This document shows, one piece after another, positions 1 through 8,642 of a DNA stretch of 64,000 nt (position 1 is the first letter of the stretch; each line of letters begins with the position of its first letter). The stretch is from assembly GCF_017813235.1 (NCBI RefSeq), contig NZ_JAGISH010000008.1, positions 124,001 to 188,000 on the forward strand. The letters run 5' to 3'. The DNA is from Sagittula salina. Lineage in GTDB: Bacteria > Pseudomonadota > Alphaproteobacteria > Rhodobacterales > Rhodobacteraceae. The position numbers were made by a program, and so were the translations under genes. A model generated the notes under the pieces. It saw nothing but the letters and a program-made list of their open reading frames with translations. It did not search any database and was not told the DNA's origin.

Positions 1-1
1 G

Positions 2-502
2 CTGATCGCCAAGGCGCTGGCGCATGAGCCGCGCGTGCTGTTCCTCGATGAACCGACGGCGGGCGTCGACGTGGAACTGCGCCGCGACATGTGGGAGGTG
101 GTCGCCGACCTCAAGCGGCAGGGTGTCACCATCATCCTGACCACCCATTACATCGAGGAGGCGGAGGCGATCGCCGACCGTGTCGGTGTCATCAACAAGG
201 GGCAGATCCTGTTGGTGGAGGAAAAGGCCGCGCTTATGCGGCGCATGGGCGAAAAGGAGTTGCGCATCGAGCTGGGCACGCCGCTGGATGCGGTGCCCGA
301 AGCGCTGGAAGGTTTCGGGCTGGAGGTTTCGGGCGGCGATCTGGTCTACCGCTACGACAGCCATGCGGAACGCACCGGGATCGGTCGGCTGATGGCCGCC
401 GTTGCCGGGGCGGGGCTGGTGGTGCGCGACGTGGCCACCGTGCAGAAATCGCTCGAGGATATTTTCGTTGGCCTCGTGGCCAGACAGGAGGACGCGGCAT
501 GA
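2..502 (+). CDS. ABC-2 type exporter, ATP-binding subunit (C-terminal part)
   Basis: The start lies outside the window; the frame is open from base 2. The remaining ~166 residues hold the end of a nucleotide-binding domain: Walker B with D-loop ([11 protein letters not shown]), the switch histidine in TTHYIEEAE, and the A-loop-distal C-terminal region usual in DrrA/NodI-like drug or polysaccharide exporters (LEDIFVGL near the end). The protein would energise the permease encoded immediately downstream, whose ATG overlaps this stop by 4 nt, so the two are translationally coupled. Substrate cannot be told from sequence. The call as an exporter ATPase is secure; only the missing N-terminus (Walker A, signature motif) is unseen. 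Confidence 0.93.
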   Translation: MIAKALAHEPRVLFLDEPTAGVDVELRRDMWEVVADLKRQGVTIILTTHYIEEAEAIADRVGVINKGQILLVEEKAALMRRMGEKELRIELGTPLDAVPEALEGFGLEVSGGDLVYRYDSHAERTGIGRLMAAVAGAGLVVRDVATVQKSLEDIFVGLVARQEDAA

Positions 503-1260
503 ACATGCGAGCAGTGGGTGCCATCTACAGGTTCGAAATGGCGCGGTTCTTCCGCACCCTGTTCCAGAGCTTCATCTCTCCGGTGATCTCGACCTCGCTT
601 TATTTCGTTGTTTTCGGCGCGGCGATCGGGTCGCGCATCGATCAGGTGGAGGGCGTCAGCTATGGCGCGTTCATCGTGCCGGGGCTGATCATGCTGTCGG
701 TGATGACGCAGGCGCTGTCGAACGCGTCCTTCGGCATCTACTTCCCGAAGTTCGTGGGCACGATCTATGAATTGCTTTCTGCCCCGGTGAACTTCCTCGA
801 AATCGTCATGGGCTATGTCGGCGCGGCGGCGACAAAGGCGTTCTTTATCGGGATGGTGATCCTTGGCACCTCGGCGCTGTTCGTGGATCTGCAGATCCTG
901 CACCCGGTGGCGGTCCTGGCCTTCATGGTGCTGACCTGCCTGTCGTTCTCGCTGTTCGGGTTCATCATCGGCATCTGGGCGAAGAATTTCGAGCAGTTGC
1001 AGCTTATCCCGATGCTGGTGGTGACGCCGTTGGTGTTCCTTGGCGGGGCCTTCTATTCGATCTCCATGCTGCCGGGCGCGTGGCAGACGGTGGCGCTGTT
1101 CAATCCGGTGGTCTACCTGATCTCGGGGATGCGCTGGGCCTTCTTCGGCATTGCGGACGTGTCGGTGGTGATCTCGCTGGCGGCGATCTTAGGGTTCTTC
1201 CTGCTGTGCCTTGGCGTGATCTGGTGGATCTTCCGCACCGGCTGGCGCATCCGGTCCTGA
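499..1260 (+). CDS. ABC-2 type transporter permease
   Basis: A 253-residue inner-membrane protein with about six hydrophobic segments and the layout of ABC2_membrane permeases: a cytoplasmic N-terminus ([15 protein letters not shown]), TM1 at about residues 28-50, then paired helices to the C-terminus. The conserved [16 protein letters not shown] region precedes the last helices, as in DrrB/NodJ-type exporters. The start is the ATG overlapping the stop of the ATPase gene; longer readings of this frame run inside that gene and are shadows. Together the two proteins would form a dimeric exporter. The substrate is unknown; the neighbouring polyketide synthase genes make a lipid-like product conceivable, but that is only proximity. 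Confidence 0.92.
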   Translation: MNMRAVGAIYRFEMARFFRTLFQSFISPVISTSLYFVVFGAAIGSRIDQVEGVSYGAFIVPGLIMLSVMTQALSNASFGIYFPKFVGTIYELLSAPVNFLEIVMGYVGAAATKAFFIGMVILGTSALFVDLQILHPVAVLAFMVLTCLSFSLFGFIIGIWAKNFEQLQLIPMLVVTPLVFLGGAFYSISMLPGAWQTVALFNPVVYLISGMRWAFFGIADVSVVISLAAILGFFLLCLGVIWWIFRTGWRIRS

Positions 1261-1313
1261 GGCTCGACAGCGGCTGACGGCTCTGGGATGCTGGTCCCGG
1301 AGGGAGGGCCGCG

Positions 1314-1922
1314 ATGCTGCCGAAAATCCTGTTCGGACTGGATGTGCTGCTGGGCTCGCGCTTTGCCGCCGTCACGGCGACGGGCGAGGGGCTGGTGATC
1401 CGGTCCACGAACCTCGGGGTGGTGGTGCTGTTCGGGCTGGCCGGTCTGGCGCTGGCGGGGATTCTGGTGGCGGAGATGATCCGCCACGGGCTGACGGCCC
1501 GGCGCGGCCACATGGCGCGGACATCGCTGGGCGTGGTCGTGACCTGCGTGGCGGTGATGTCCGGGTTGACCTTTGGCGCGACAGAGGCCCGCGTCAGCCC
1601 GGAACGGATCGTGGTGGAGGTGCGCACGGTGCTGGGGGTATCCGCCGAGGAGATGGCCGTTTCGGAAGTCACGCAGCTGGGCGTGGCGAGCGCGCGCATC
1701 AAGGCGGCGACACGGAATGGCTCCCCCGTGGGACCGGACAGAACGGGTTACGGCCTGCGGGTCGTGGGCCGCGACGGGCGGCGGCTGCGGTTGACGCCCG
1801 TCGCGGCGGGGCGGCTGGACGATGTTTCGTCCGCGGTGCGGACGGTGCAGGGTTACCTGGAAACCGCGACGGGGCGACCGGTGCGCACCAACCTGCACCG
1901 CTACGCCGGGGACGGCGAGTGA
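1314..1922 (+). CDS. Uncharacterised two-helix membrane protein
   Basis: A 202-residue protein that I do not recognise. A short N-terminus is followed by two hydrophobic segments at about residues 33-55 and 67-90, then a soluble domain of ~110 residues with a charged, mostly alpha/beta-like composition (SERIVVEVRTVLGV, a run of GRDGRRLRL). A good ribosome-binding site (GGAGGGAGG) sits just before the ATG. It lies between an ABC exporter and a type III polyketide synthase, all on the same strand, with gaps of 53 and 78 nt, so it may be co-transcribed with either. Function cannot be assigned; the C-terminal domain probably faces either the cytoplasm or periplasm depending on helix orientation. 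Confidence 0.75.
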   Translation: MLPKILFGLDVLLGSRFAAVTATGEGLVIRSTNLGVVVLFGLAGLALAGILVAEMIRHGLTARRGHMARTSLGVVVTCVAVMSGLTFGATEARVSPERIVVEVRTVLGVSAEEMAVSEVTQLGVASARIKAATRNGSPVGPDRTGYGLRVVGRDGRRLRLTPVAAGRLDDVSSAVRTVQGYLETATGRPVRTNLHRYAGDGE

Positions 1923-2000
1923 AACCTTTGGGCTCTCGCGGGCGTTGAGCCGGGATTGCCCGACATACACGCGCCTCCACGGCGCGGGAAAGGTTTCCCG

Positions 2001-3065
2001 ATGACGGCCTACCTGCATTCCACCGCCGTTGCGGTGCCGCCATATGTGCTGGAGCAGGGGGAGGTCGTGGCCCATGCGCGCGAAATCCTCGCGCCGCGCT
2101 ACCCCGAGTTCGACCGCATTGCCAGGGCATTCCACACGGCGGGGATCGACCGGCGCCATTCGGTGGTGCCGATCGAGTGGTTCCGGGGCACGCACGGCTG
2201 GGCCGAGCGCAACGCCCGCTACATGGAGGGCGCGACGGAGCTTTTCGTGCAGGCGGCGGGGCGCGCGCTGGAGGCGGCGGGCTGGACGGCGGAAGAGGTC
2301 GATTGCATCGTCACAGTGTCGTCCACCGGCATCGCCACACCCACGCTGGAGGCGCAGGCGCTGGTTCGGATGGGATTTCGTGAGGACGTTCTGCGTGTGC
2401 CGGTCTTTGGGCTGGGCTGCGCGGGCGGCGTTTCGGGCGCCATCGTGGCGCAACGCATGGCGCTGGCCGCACCTGGCGACAGGGTGCTGATGGTGGCGGT
2501 AGAGACATGCTCGCTCGCGTTTCGGGCCGACCGTATGCAGAAGGCCGACATCATCGCGGCGGTGCTCTTTGCCGACGGGGCGGCGGCGCTGTGCCTGTCG
2601 ACCGACCGGCCCGAGGGTCAGGCGGTGGCGCTGGGCCGACCCCACCAGCACACGTGGCGCGAAACGCTGCCGATCATGGGCTGGGATGTGGACGATACCG
2701 GGCTGGGCGTGGTCTTTGACCGCTCGATCCCGGATTTCGTACGATCCGAGTACCTGCCCGCCGCAGAGGCGGCACTGGCCCGCGCCGGGATGCGCCGCGG
2801 GAAGGTGGACCGCTTTGTCTGCCATCCCGGCGGGGCAAAGGTGGTGTCCGCACTGGAACGCGTGCTGCGGCTGGAGCAGGGCAGCCTGACGGATGAGCGC
2901 GACGTGTTGCGCGATTACGGCAACATGTCCTCGCCCACGGTGATCTTTGTCCTCGACCGGGTGCTGAGGGGCGGGCAGAGCGGGCGCATGATGGCCTGCG
3001 CGCTGGGGCCGGGCTTCACCGCGGCCTTCCTGCCGCTGGATGTGCCCGAAAGGATCGCGGCATGA
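2001..3065 (+). CDS. Type III polyketide synthase (chalcone/stilbene synthase family)
   Basis: 354 residues, the usual length for a homodimeric bacterial type III PKS. The Cys-His-Asn triad is visible: Cys in VFGLGCAGGVSGA, His in VCHPGGAKVV, Asn in YGNMSSPTV. The family condenses an acyl-CoA starter with malonyl-CoA units to form alkylpyrones or alkylresorcinols. The start chosen is the ATG at 2001 (MTAYLHSTAV), because the frame upstream is unlike the family. Its stop overlaps the start of a membrane methyltransferase gene (ATGA), the arrangement of Bacillus subtilis bpsA-bpsB, where the product pyrone is O-methylated. Starter chain and product are not predictable here. Family assignment is firm. 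Confidence 0.93.
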   Translation: MTAYLHSTAVAVPPYVLEQGEVVAHAREILAPRYPEFDRIARAFHTAGIDRRHSVVPIEWFRGTHGWAERNARYMEGATELFVQAAGRALEAAGWTAEEVDCIVTVSSTGIATPTLEAQALVRMGFREDVLRVPVFGLGCAGGVSGAIVAQRMALAAPGDRVLMVAVETCSLAFRADRMQKADIIAAVLFADGAAALCLSTDRPEGQAVALGRPHQHTWRETLPIMGWDVDDTGLGVVFDRSIPDFVRSEYLPAAEAALARAGMRRGKVDRFVCHPGGAKVVSALERVLRLEQGSLTDERDVLRDYGNMSSPTVIFVLDRVLRGGQSGRMMACALGPGFTAAFLPLDVPERIAA

Positions 3066-3553
3066 CCGGCGCGATCCTGTTCCTGATGGTCGTGATCGCG
3101 CAGCGGCTGGGCGAGCTGTGGCTGGCGCGGCGCAATACGGCGCGGCTTCTGGAGCGGGGCGCGGTGGAACATGGCGCCGGGCACTACCCGGTGATGGTGG
3201 CGCTGCATTCGGCTTGGGTGGTGGCGCTGGTGTGGTTCGGCTGGGACCGTCCGCTGGTGCTGGGCTGGCTTGTCCTCTGGCTGGTGCTGCAGGGGCTGCG
3301 GGCGTGGATCCTGCTGAGCCTCGGGGCGCGCTGGACGACGCGGGTGATCGTGCTGGACGAACCGCTGGTGGTGCGCGGACCCTACCGGCTGATCCCGCAT
3401 CCCAACTACGCGCTGGTGGTGGCGGAGATCTTCGTCACTCCGATGGTGCTGGGGCTCTGGCCCGTGGCGCTGGTGTTCTCGATCCTGAACGCGGCCATGC
3501 TGTGGTGGCGCATCCGCGTGGAGAACGCGGCGCTGGCAGACCTGCGAGAGTGA
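3062..3553 (+). CDS. Isoprenylcysteine carboxyl methyltransferase family protein (BpsB-like)
   Basis: A 163-residue integral membrane methyltransferase with about four hydrophobic segments. The C-terminal SAM-binding signature of the ICMT family is present: RGPYRLIPHPNYALVVAEI followed by a helix and a closing E-N-A-A-L segment (RIRVENAAL). Bacteria have no prenylated CaaX proteins of the usual kind; family members next to type III PKS genes methylate alkylpyrone or phenolic lipid products. The start overlaps the PKS stop by 4 nt, which supports that role here. The gene is followed by a 90-nt gap and a new unit. Family assignment is secure; the substrate is inferred from context. Confidence 0.9.
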   Translation: MTGAILFLMVVIAQRLGELWLARRNTARLLERGAVEHGAGHYPVMVALHSAWVVALVWFGWDRPLVLGWLVLWLVLQGLRAWILLSLGARWTTRVIVLDEPLVVRGPYRLIPHPNYALVVAEIFVTPMVLGLWPVALVFSILNAAMLWWRIRVENAALADLRE

Positions 3554-3644
3554 CACATAAGGGGTGACAAACGCATCCGACTACCGGAATGTCATGTGAC
3601 GCCGAGAGTTTCGGCGCAAGGATGGCGCAGCTTGTGGTGGTCGA

Positions 3645-4784
3645 ATGTCGCTTCTCAGGATCTATCGTACGCGCAGATCTCTGGATCAGGCGAGCAACCG
3701 GCACATGCTTGCGCAGTTCCGCAACCGGCTGGGATGCGATCTGCTGGAGGCGGCGCGTGACCTTGGGTCGCCCGCCGGGGGCGTGGGCGATCGGCAAGGG
3801 GATCAGCCGGTGCTGGCGGAGGCGCGGCGATTGCTGGAGCTGCCGGAGGATCAGTTCACCTGGCGCGACGGCTACAAGGCGGAATACCTTTTGGCGGGCC
3901 TCCTGCCGCCGGAGCAGATGAGCGATCTGGCCGAACGGAAGATCGGGCTGTTGAAGGACATCCGCCCCGATGTCTTTGATCGCTACACCGCGCGGCTGGC
4001 CGAATTGCGCGATGCGCAGCCGCCGCACGCGGTGCCGCAGGCCAGGACCGACGCGCTCCGCAGCCTGATGCGGCGGGTTCTGGACGACGTGCACTGGATC
4101 CTTGCGCAGCGCCACGAGAACCGCGTCTACCTCGAACGCTACACGCGCTGGATCAGCATCGGTGCGGGGCTGCTGATCGCGGTGTTCATCGCGCTGCTGA
4201 CGGGCCTCGGGACCTTTGACACGACGCTGGGACCCTATACCGGGCTTGCCATGGCGGTGGGTGCGGGGATCGTCGGGTCGAGTTTCAGCGTGCTGTCGGG
4301 GGCGATGCCGGACCCGGACCGCCTGTCAATCGAAGAGATGAAGCGCCTGACGCTGGGCTGGGTGGTCGTGCTGCGTCTGACAGTGGGCGGCCTTGGGGCG
4401 ACGATCCTGTATTTCTTCTTTGAATCGGGTTGGCTGGGCGGTGATCTCGTGCCGCAGTTGCACGAGATCGGCTTTAGCGTTCTGAAACCCGTGCCGGAGT
4501 TCTGCAGCGACCTGATCGTGCGCTTGCAGGCCCTGAGCCCGGCACCTGACGCCACCGTGGTTGACCAGGTGCGCGCGGCGGTGGCGGATGTGCTGGGAGA
4601 GGAGGACGCCTGCCGCCTCGGGGCGGAGGGCGTGACGATCCGCGCCAACCGGGTGCCTAACGCCGACCTGAGCAAGCTGCTGGTCTGGAGTTTTGCCGCC
4701 GGGTTTTCAGAGAAACTGGTGACCGCGCTGCTGGTGCGGGTGCAGGACAGCAAATCCGCGAAGGGCGATACCCCGGCGCATTGA
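3645..4784 (+). CDS. Conserved-type membrane protein of unknown function
   Basis: 379 residues with no family I can name. The N-terminal ~165 residues are soluble, helical and charged. Three hydrophobic segments follow at about 172-193 (WISIGAGLLIAVFIALLTG), 203-225 and 238-262. The C-terminal part is soluble and ends with a segment reading LVWSFAAGFSEKLVTALLVRV; an AGFSE[KR]LV motif near the end occurs in several uncharacterised bacterial membrane proteins, where it may form a re-entrant or peripheral helix. No strong ribosome-binding site precedes the ATG, so the start is uncertain. The gene stands alone and converges on the sulfur-transporter gene at 4837. Confidence 0.75.
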   Translation: MSLLRIYRTRRSLDQASNRHMLAQFRNRLGCDLLEAARDLGSPAGGVGDRQGDQPVLAEARRLLELPEDQFTWRDGYKAEYLLAGLLPPEQMSDLAERKIGLLKDIRPDVFDRYTARLAELRDAQPPHAVPQARTDALRSLMRRVLDDVHWILAQRHENRVYLERYTRWISIGAGLLIAVFIALLTGLGTFDTTLGPYTGLAMAVGAGIVGSSFSVLSGAMPDPDRLSIEEMKRLTLGWVVVLRLTVGGLGATILYFFFESGWLGGDLVPQLHEIGFSVLKPVPEFCSDLIVRLQALSPAPDATVVDQVRAAVADVLGEEDACRLGAEGVTIRANRVPNADLSKLLVWSFAAGFSEKLVTALLVRVQDSKSAKGDTPAH

Positions 4785-4836
4785 TTGGCACGTTGATCGG
4801 CGCGTTGATCGGGGAGCCGCAGGACGCGGAGGGGGA

Positions 4837-5898
4837 TCAGACGGCGGCGGGCTGGCCCCGTCCGCCAAGAATCATGTCCGTGGTCATGCCGCCAACCCAC
4901 ATGCAGAACAGTGCCAGCCACGCCGTCCCGGCAAGGATCGACCCGCCGGAGACGCCCGCCCCGATGGCGCAGCCGCCCGCCAGCATGCCGCCAAAACCCA
5001 TCAGCGCCGCCCCCACCATGGCGTTGCGCAGGGGGGTGGGGCCTTCGAACCCCTGGATTTTCAAATCGCCCGCAATGAGGGCCGAGAGGAACGATCCCAG
5101 CACGACGCCGGGCACGAGGCCGATGTCGAACTCCAGCCCGGCGGTGCGGTCGAGGAAGAACATCAGCATGTTGGCGGAGGGGCCGGTGAAGGTCAGGCTT
5201 TCGATCTGCACCGGGTCGAAGGCGGATTGCGCCAGCGTGAAGGTCAGCGCGTAGCCCACGGCGGCGGCAAAGCCCACGCCGGACGCAAAGATCAGCCGCG
5301 ACGCGCCGATCCGGTGGCGGCGCGACAGTTCCAGCGCTACCAGCGCGATGACGAGGCCGATCACCAGTCCCGCCTCGCGCGGGAGGTGCAGGGCCGAGAG
5401 CAGGTTCATGTTGCGCCCGTCCGAGGTGATCCAGAGCGCGGCGATACGGTCGCGCAACGGCGCAAGCCAGCCCTTCAGCGACATCTGCGCCACCACCGCA
5501 AAGATCAGCCCCGACACGACGGAACGCAGGTTTCCCGTCGCCGCCAGCACCAGGAGGCGCCCCGAGCAGCCGCGCGCCAGCACCATGCCCGCGCCGAACA
5601 TCAGCCCGCCGACGATGGCCCCGGACCAACTGCCCGGCACCGCCATCATGCGGGCCTGCGCGGTGTCGATCAGACCCAGAAGCTGCGCGCCCTGCACCCA
5701 GACCACGGCGGTCGAAAAGGTCAGCAGCCAGACCGCGACCTTGTCCTGCATCATGCCCCGGGCGAATTCGACCACAGCCGCGCGCAGGCAGAAGCGGCTG
5801 CGGTGGGCGGCGACGCCAAAGATCACGCCGGTGACGAGGCCGAACAGCGCGGCGGTCGGGCTTTCGCCGATCCGGTCGATCAGGGGGACGATATCCAT
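4837..5898 (-). CDS. YeeE/YedE (TsuA-like) sulfur-compound transporter
   Basis: 353 residues, polytopic, with the repeated sulf_transp (DUF395) architecture. Three cysteines expected of thiosulfate channels are visible: FCLRAAVVEF near residue 35, ARGCSGRLLV in the first half, and LAGGCAIGAGVSGGS near the C-terminus. Family members such as TsuA pass thiosulfate across the inner membrane by handing it between these cysteines. The start at 5898 (MDIVPLIDR) is preferred over the upstream in-frame ATG at 5934 because GAGGAGT lies 8-9 nt ahead of it. No partner TusA/YeeD gene is adjacent. The gene shares a strand with the methyltransferase at 5984, 85 nt upstream. Confidence 0.9.
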   Translation of the reverse strand: MDIVPLIDRIGESPTAALFGLVTGVIFGVAAHRSRFCLRAAVVEFARGMMQDKVAVWLLTFSTAVVWVQGAQLLGLIDTAQARMMAVPGSWSGAIVGGLMFGAGMVLARGCSGRLLVLAATGNLRSVVSGLIFAVVAQMSLKGWLAPLRDRIAALWITSDGRNMNLLSALHLPREAGLVIGLVIALVALELSRRHRIGASRLIFASGVGFAAAVGYALTFTLAQSAFDPVQIESLTFTGPSANMLMFFLDRTAGLEFDIGLVPGVVLGSFLSALIAGDLKIQGFEGPTPLRNAMVGAALMGFGGMLAGGCAIGAGVSGGSILAGTAWLALFCMWVGGMTTDMILGGRGQPAAV

Positions 5899-5983
5899 GG
5901 GTCTGCACTCCTCGCGTGGGTCGCGGGAGGTCATGGCACGCTGCGTCGCAGCGCGACTTGATACAGATCAGGATATGCGAATG

Positions 5984-6655
5984 TTATGCGGCGACGTCGC
6001 GTCGCGCCACGAAAAGGACCTGCCCGCGTGGCAGCACCCGGTCATCGCGGGTGACCTGCCAACCGGCGGTCCGGGCGATATGGGTCACGTCCTCGGGCAG
6101 CAGGTGGTAGGGCGGGCGCAGGTCGTGGGTGACGACGCCATCGGGCTGGCGGAAGGGCCGCGCGGCCCGTTCTGCGTCCGGAGCAAGGAAGACGGTGAAG
6201 AACACGCTCTCCAGCGCCGGGAGTCGCTGCAGGTTGGTCAGCGCGCGGCGCAGCCAGGCCATGGGCAGGTGCGGGAAGACAGCAAAGGCGATGGCGTGGG
6301 TGATCGTATCGGGCACGCCGGGAAAGTCGAAGGCAGCGTCTTCGACGAGATGCGACAGTGGCAAGCGGTCGGGGTCGGCGAGTTCGGCGGCGTGCCCCGC
6401 CAGCAGCAGCGCGCGCGAGGCGTCGGTGGCGTGGTAATGCCCCGGCTCAAGGTAGGGCACCGCCCGGCAGCCCAGCCGCAAAGCACCTGCGCCGACATCC
6501 AGCAGGTGGTGATCGGGGTGCAGCCCATGGTCGGTGAGCAACTGCATTTGCAGGCGCCCGGTTTCCTCCCAACGGCCACCGACGATGGCGCGGTGCCGCC
6601 CCTCGGCGATGGCCTTGGCGTGAAAACCGGCGGCGTCATAGGGGTTCGTTGTCAT
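5984..6655 (-). CDS. Class I SAM-dependent methyltransferase
   Basis: 223 residues. Motif I of Rossmann-type methyltransferases is seen as HHLLDVGAGALRLG, followed by an acidic end of beta-2 (HATDASRALLLAG) and an aromatic motif post-I. The N-terminus (NPYDAAGFHAKAIAEGRHRAIVGGRWEETGRLQMQLL) resembles small-molecule methyltransferases of the TPMT/UbiE-like superfamily. The ATG at 6655 begins the recognisable protein; the longer open frame runs antisense through the cupin gene. Substrate is unknown. It is divergent from the cupin gene, and its likely promoter lies in the 150-nt gap between them. Confidence 0.82.
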   Translation of the reverse strand: MTTNPYDAAGFHAKAIAEGRHRAIVGGRWEETGRLQMQLLTDHGLHPDHHLLDVGAGALRLGCRAVPYLEPGHYHATDASRALLLAGHAAELADPDRLPLSHLVEDAAFDFPGVPDTITHAIAFAVFPHLPMAWLRRALTNLQRLPALESVFFTVFLAPDAERAARPFRQPDGVVTHDLRPPYHLLPEDVTHIARTAGWQVTRDDRVLPRGQVLFVARRDVAA

Positions 6656-6805
6656 GGCGCGGCTCTGCGCTCGAAGCGGCGCGGCGTCAAGCGGCGTCGT
6701 CGACCGTGATTTCCCCGCGACATTGGCGTGTCGCGAAAGGCGCAGACCAGCGGGGCAGGTGCAGGCAGCCTCTTGCCAGTGTGGGCGCAAGGCGGAGGCG
6801 GTGCC

Positions 6806-6834
6806 ATGACGGATGTGACGGATGTGACGGATGT
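6806..6834 (+). repeat. Short 9-bp tandem repeat at the start of the cupin gene
   Basis: The unit GGATGTGAC is repeated about three times from the start codon on (ATGAC-GGATGTGAC-GGATGTGAC-GGATGTGAT), then degenerates. The unit is three codons (T-D-V), so gain or loss of a copy keeps the frame. Confidence 0.8.
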
Positions 6835-7309
6835 GATGGAGGTGATGGACGTGACCAGCGGGATGGACATGACGGAGATGCTGACCATGGGCATGGCGGC
6901 CATGCAGACCTTGCCGGTGGTGGCCAATGCCGACCACGCGCCGCTCGAGGGCGGCGAGGACCCGGCCTTTGGAACGGTTCGCTGGCGGACGATCTTTGAC
7001 GCGGACCGTACGGCGACTTCGGCCATGGTGCTGGGTGTGGCGGAATTCGGCCCCGAAGGCACGCTGGCGCCGCACCGTCATGCCCCCGCCGAGATCTACT
7101 TTGGCCTGTCGGGGAACGGCGTCGTGACCATCGACGGGGTGGCGCACGGGATCGCGCCGGGCGTGGCACTGTACCTGCCACCTGACGTGGAACACGGCAC
7201 GGTGGCGGGGCCGGAGGGGCTGCGCTTTCTCTACGTCTTCCCGCGCGACCGCTTTGCCGAGGTGGAGTATCGGTTTACCGCTGAGGGTGACGTGGTCGAG
7301 GTGCAATAA
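6806..7309 (+). CDS. Cupin-domain protein (possibly of the DMSP-lyase-like cupin group)
   Basis: 167 residues with one cupin barrel. The metal-binding motif 1 reads H-R-H-A-P-A-E-I-Y-F (HxHxxxExY) and motif 2 ends G-V-A-L-Y-L-P-P-D-V-E-H-G. The HxHxxxExY spacing is shared with DddW/DddQ-type cupin DMSP lyases, common in roseobacters, but also with other cupins, so the function stays open. The first ~25 residues come from a 9-bp in-frame repeat (MTDVTDVTDV) and are methionine- and acid-rich. GGAGG lies 7 nt before the ATG at 6806; internal ATGs at 6836 and later are possible starts. An MFS transporter gene follows 59 nt downstream. Confidence 0.82.
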   Translation: MTDVTDVTDVMEVMDVTSGMDMTEMLTMGMAAMQTLPVVANADHAPLEGGEDPAFGTVRWRTIFDADRTATSAMVLGVAEFGPEGTLAPHRHAPAEIYFGLSGNGVVTIDGVAHGIAPGVALYLPPDVEHGTVAGPEGLRFLYVFPRDRFAEVEYRFTAEGDVVEVQ

Positions 7310-7368
7310 TCCATGCCCTCAGCATGATTTCGCTCGCCAAGGCGGCTGACCGGGCGTAATCGGGAATC

Positions 7369-8598
7369 ATGAGACCCGTACCGCTTCATGACGCCCGTTC
7401 GCTGCCGATCCATCGCCGACCGATCACGCTGCTGTTCCTCATGGCCATCGCCATGCCGCTGAGCTTTGCCACATGGTCAGCGCTGCTGAACAATTTCGTC
7501 ATCGAAGTGGCGCAGTTCGACGGCTCTGACATCGGCTGGCTGCACTCGGTGCGCGAGATCCCAGGCTTCCTCGCCATCGGGGTGATCCTCGTTCTGCTGG
7601 TGATGCGCGAGCAGGTGCTGGCACTGGTGTCGCTGGCGCTGCTGGGTGTGGCGACGGCGGTGACGGCGTGGTTTCCCACCATGGGCGGGCTGCTCATGGT
7701 GACACTGCTGTCCTCTATCGGGTTTCACTACTACGAGACGGTGAATCAGTCGCTACAGCTGCAATGGTTGCGCAAGGACCGCGCGCCGCAGGTGCTGGGC
7801 TGGCTGATCGCGGCCGGATCGGCGGCCACGCTGATGGCCTACGGTGTGATCGTGCTGACCTGGGAAGCGTTCGATCTGTCCTACAACACGGTTTTCATTG
7901 TCTCGGGCGGGCTGACGCTGGTGATCGTCGCCTACTGCGCGCTGATGTTTCCGCAATTCGAAAGCCCGAACCCGCAGAAGAAGAGCTTTGTCCTGCGGCG
8001 GCGCTACTGGCTGTATTATGCGCTGCAATTCATGTCGGGCGCGCGGCGGCAGATCTTTGTGGTCTTCGCGGGCTTCATGATGGTGGAACGCTTTGGTTTC
8101 GCCGTGCACGAGGTGACGGCGCTTTACCTTGTGAACCTCGTGGCGAACATGCTGATCGGCCCGGTCTTCGGGCGCGCTGTCTTCCACTTTGGCGAACGCA
8201 ACACGCTGGTCTTCGAATACGTCGGGCTGACGCTGGTCTTCACGCTTTATGGCGGGATCTACTGGTTCGGCTGGGGCGTGGTGCTGGCGGCCACGCTATA
8301 CGTGATCGACCACCTGTTCTTTGCCATGGCGCTGGCGCTGAAGACCTACTTTCAGAAAATCGCGGACCCCGGCGACATCGCGCCCACTGCCGCTGTCGCC
8401 TTCACCATCAACCACATCGCGGCGGTCTTCCTTCCGGCGGCGCTGGGCTACCTGTGGCTGAAGGCTCCGGGGGCGGTCTTTGGCCTTGCGTCCTGCATGG
8501 CGATGATCTCGCTGGGGCTGGCGCTTCTGATTCCGCGTCACCCCGAGCCGGGCAACGAAACGCGGCTGTCCGGGCTGGTGCCCGCACCGGCGGAGTAG
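7369..8598 (+). CDS. Major facilitator superfamily transporter
   Basis: 409 residues with about twelve predicted transmembrane helices in two halves, separated by a charged central loop (ESPNPQKKSFVLRRRYW). The first loop after TM2 carries a weak MFS motif A region (LGWLIAAGSAATLMAY and neighbours). It would move a small solute across the inner membrane by an ion-coupled or facilitated mechanism; the substrate is not evident. The ATG at 7369 has a modest upstream purine stretch. It is on the same strand as the cupin gene 59 nt upstream and converges on a small secreted-protein gene at 8643. Confidence 0.87.
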   Translation: MRPVPLHDARSLPIHRRPITLLFLMAIAMPLSFATWSALLNNFVIEVAQFDGSDIGWLHSVREIPGFLAIGVILVLLVMREQVLALVSLALLGVATAVTAWFPTMGGLLMVTLLSSIGFHYYETVNQSLQLQWLRKDRAPQVLGWLIAAGSAATLMAYGVIVLTWEAFDLSYNTVFIVSGGLTLVIVAYCALMFPQFESPNPQKKSFVLRRRYWLYYALQFMSGARRQIFVVFAGFMMVERFGFAVHEVTALYLVNLVANMLIGPVFGRAVFHFGERNTLVFEYVGLTLVFTLYGGIYWFGWGVVLAATLYVIDHLFFAMALALKTYFQKIADPGDIAPTAAVAFTINHIAAVFLPAALGYLWLKAPGAVFGLASCMAMISLGLALLIPRHPEPGNETRLSGLVPAPAE

Positions 8599-8642
8599 TC
8601 CCGGCGCCTTGTCCGGGGTGCCATTTGCGGGGCGGGCGCGTT

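Noticed and set aside
1113..2825. 570-codon minus-strand frame across the membrane-protein and PKS genes
   Set aside because: Antisense shadow of two supported genes; low-complexity His/Arg composition.
4781..5254. Plus-strand 157-codon frame opposite the YeeE gene
   Set aside because: Pro/Met/Ser-rich shadow; the minus-strand gene has motifs and a ribosome-binding site.
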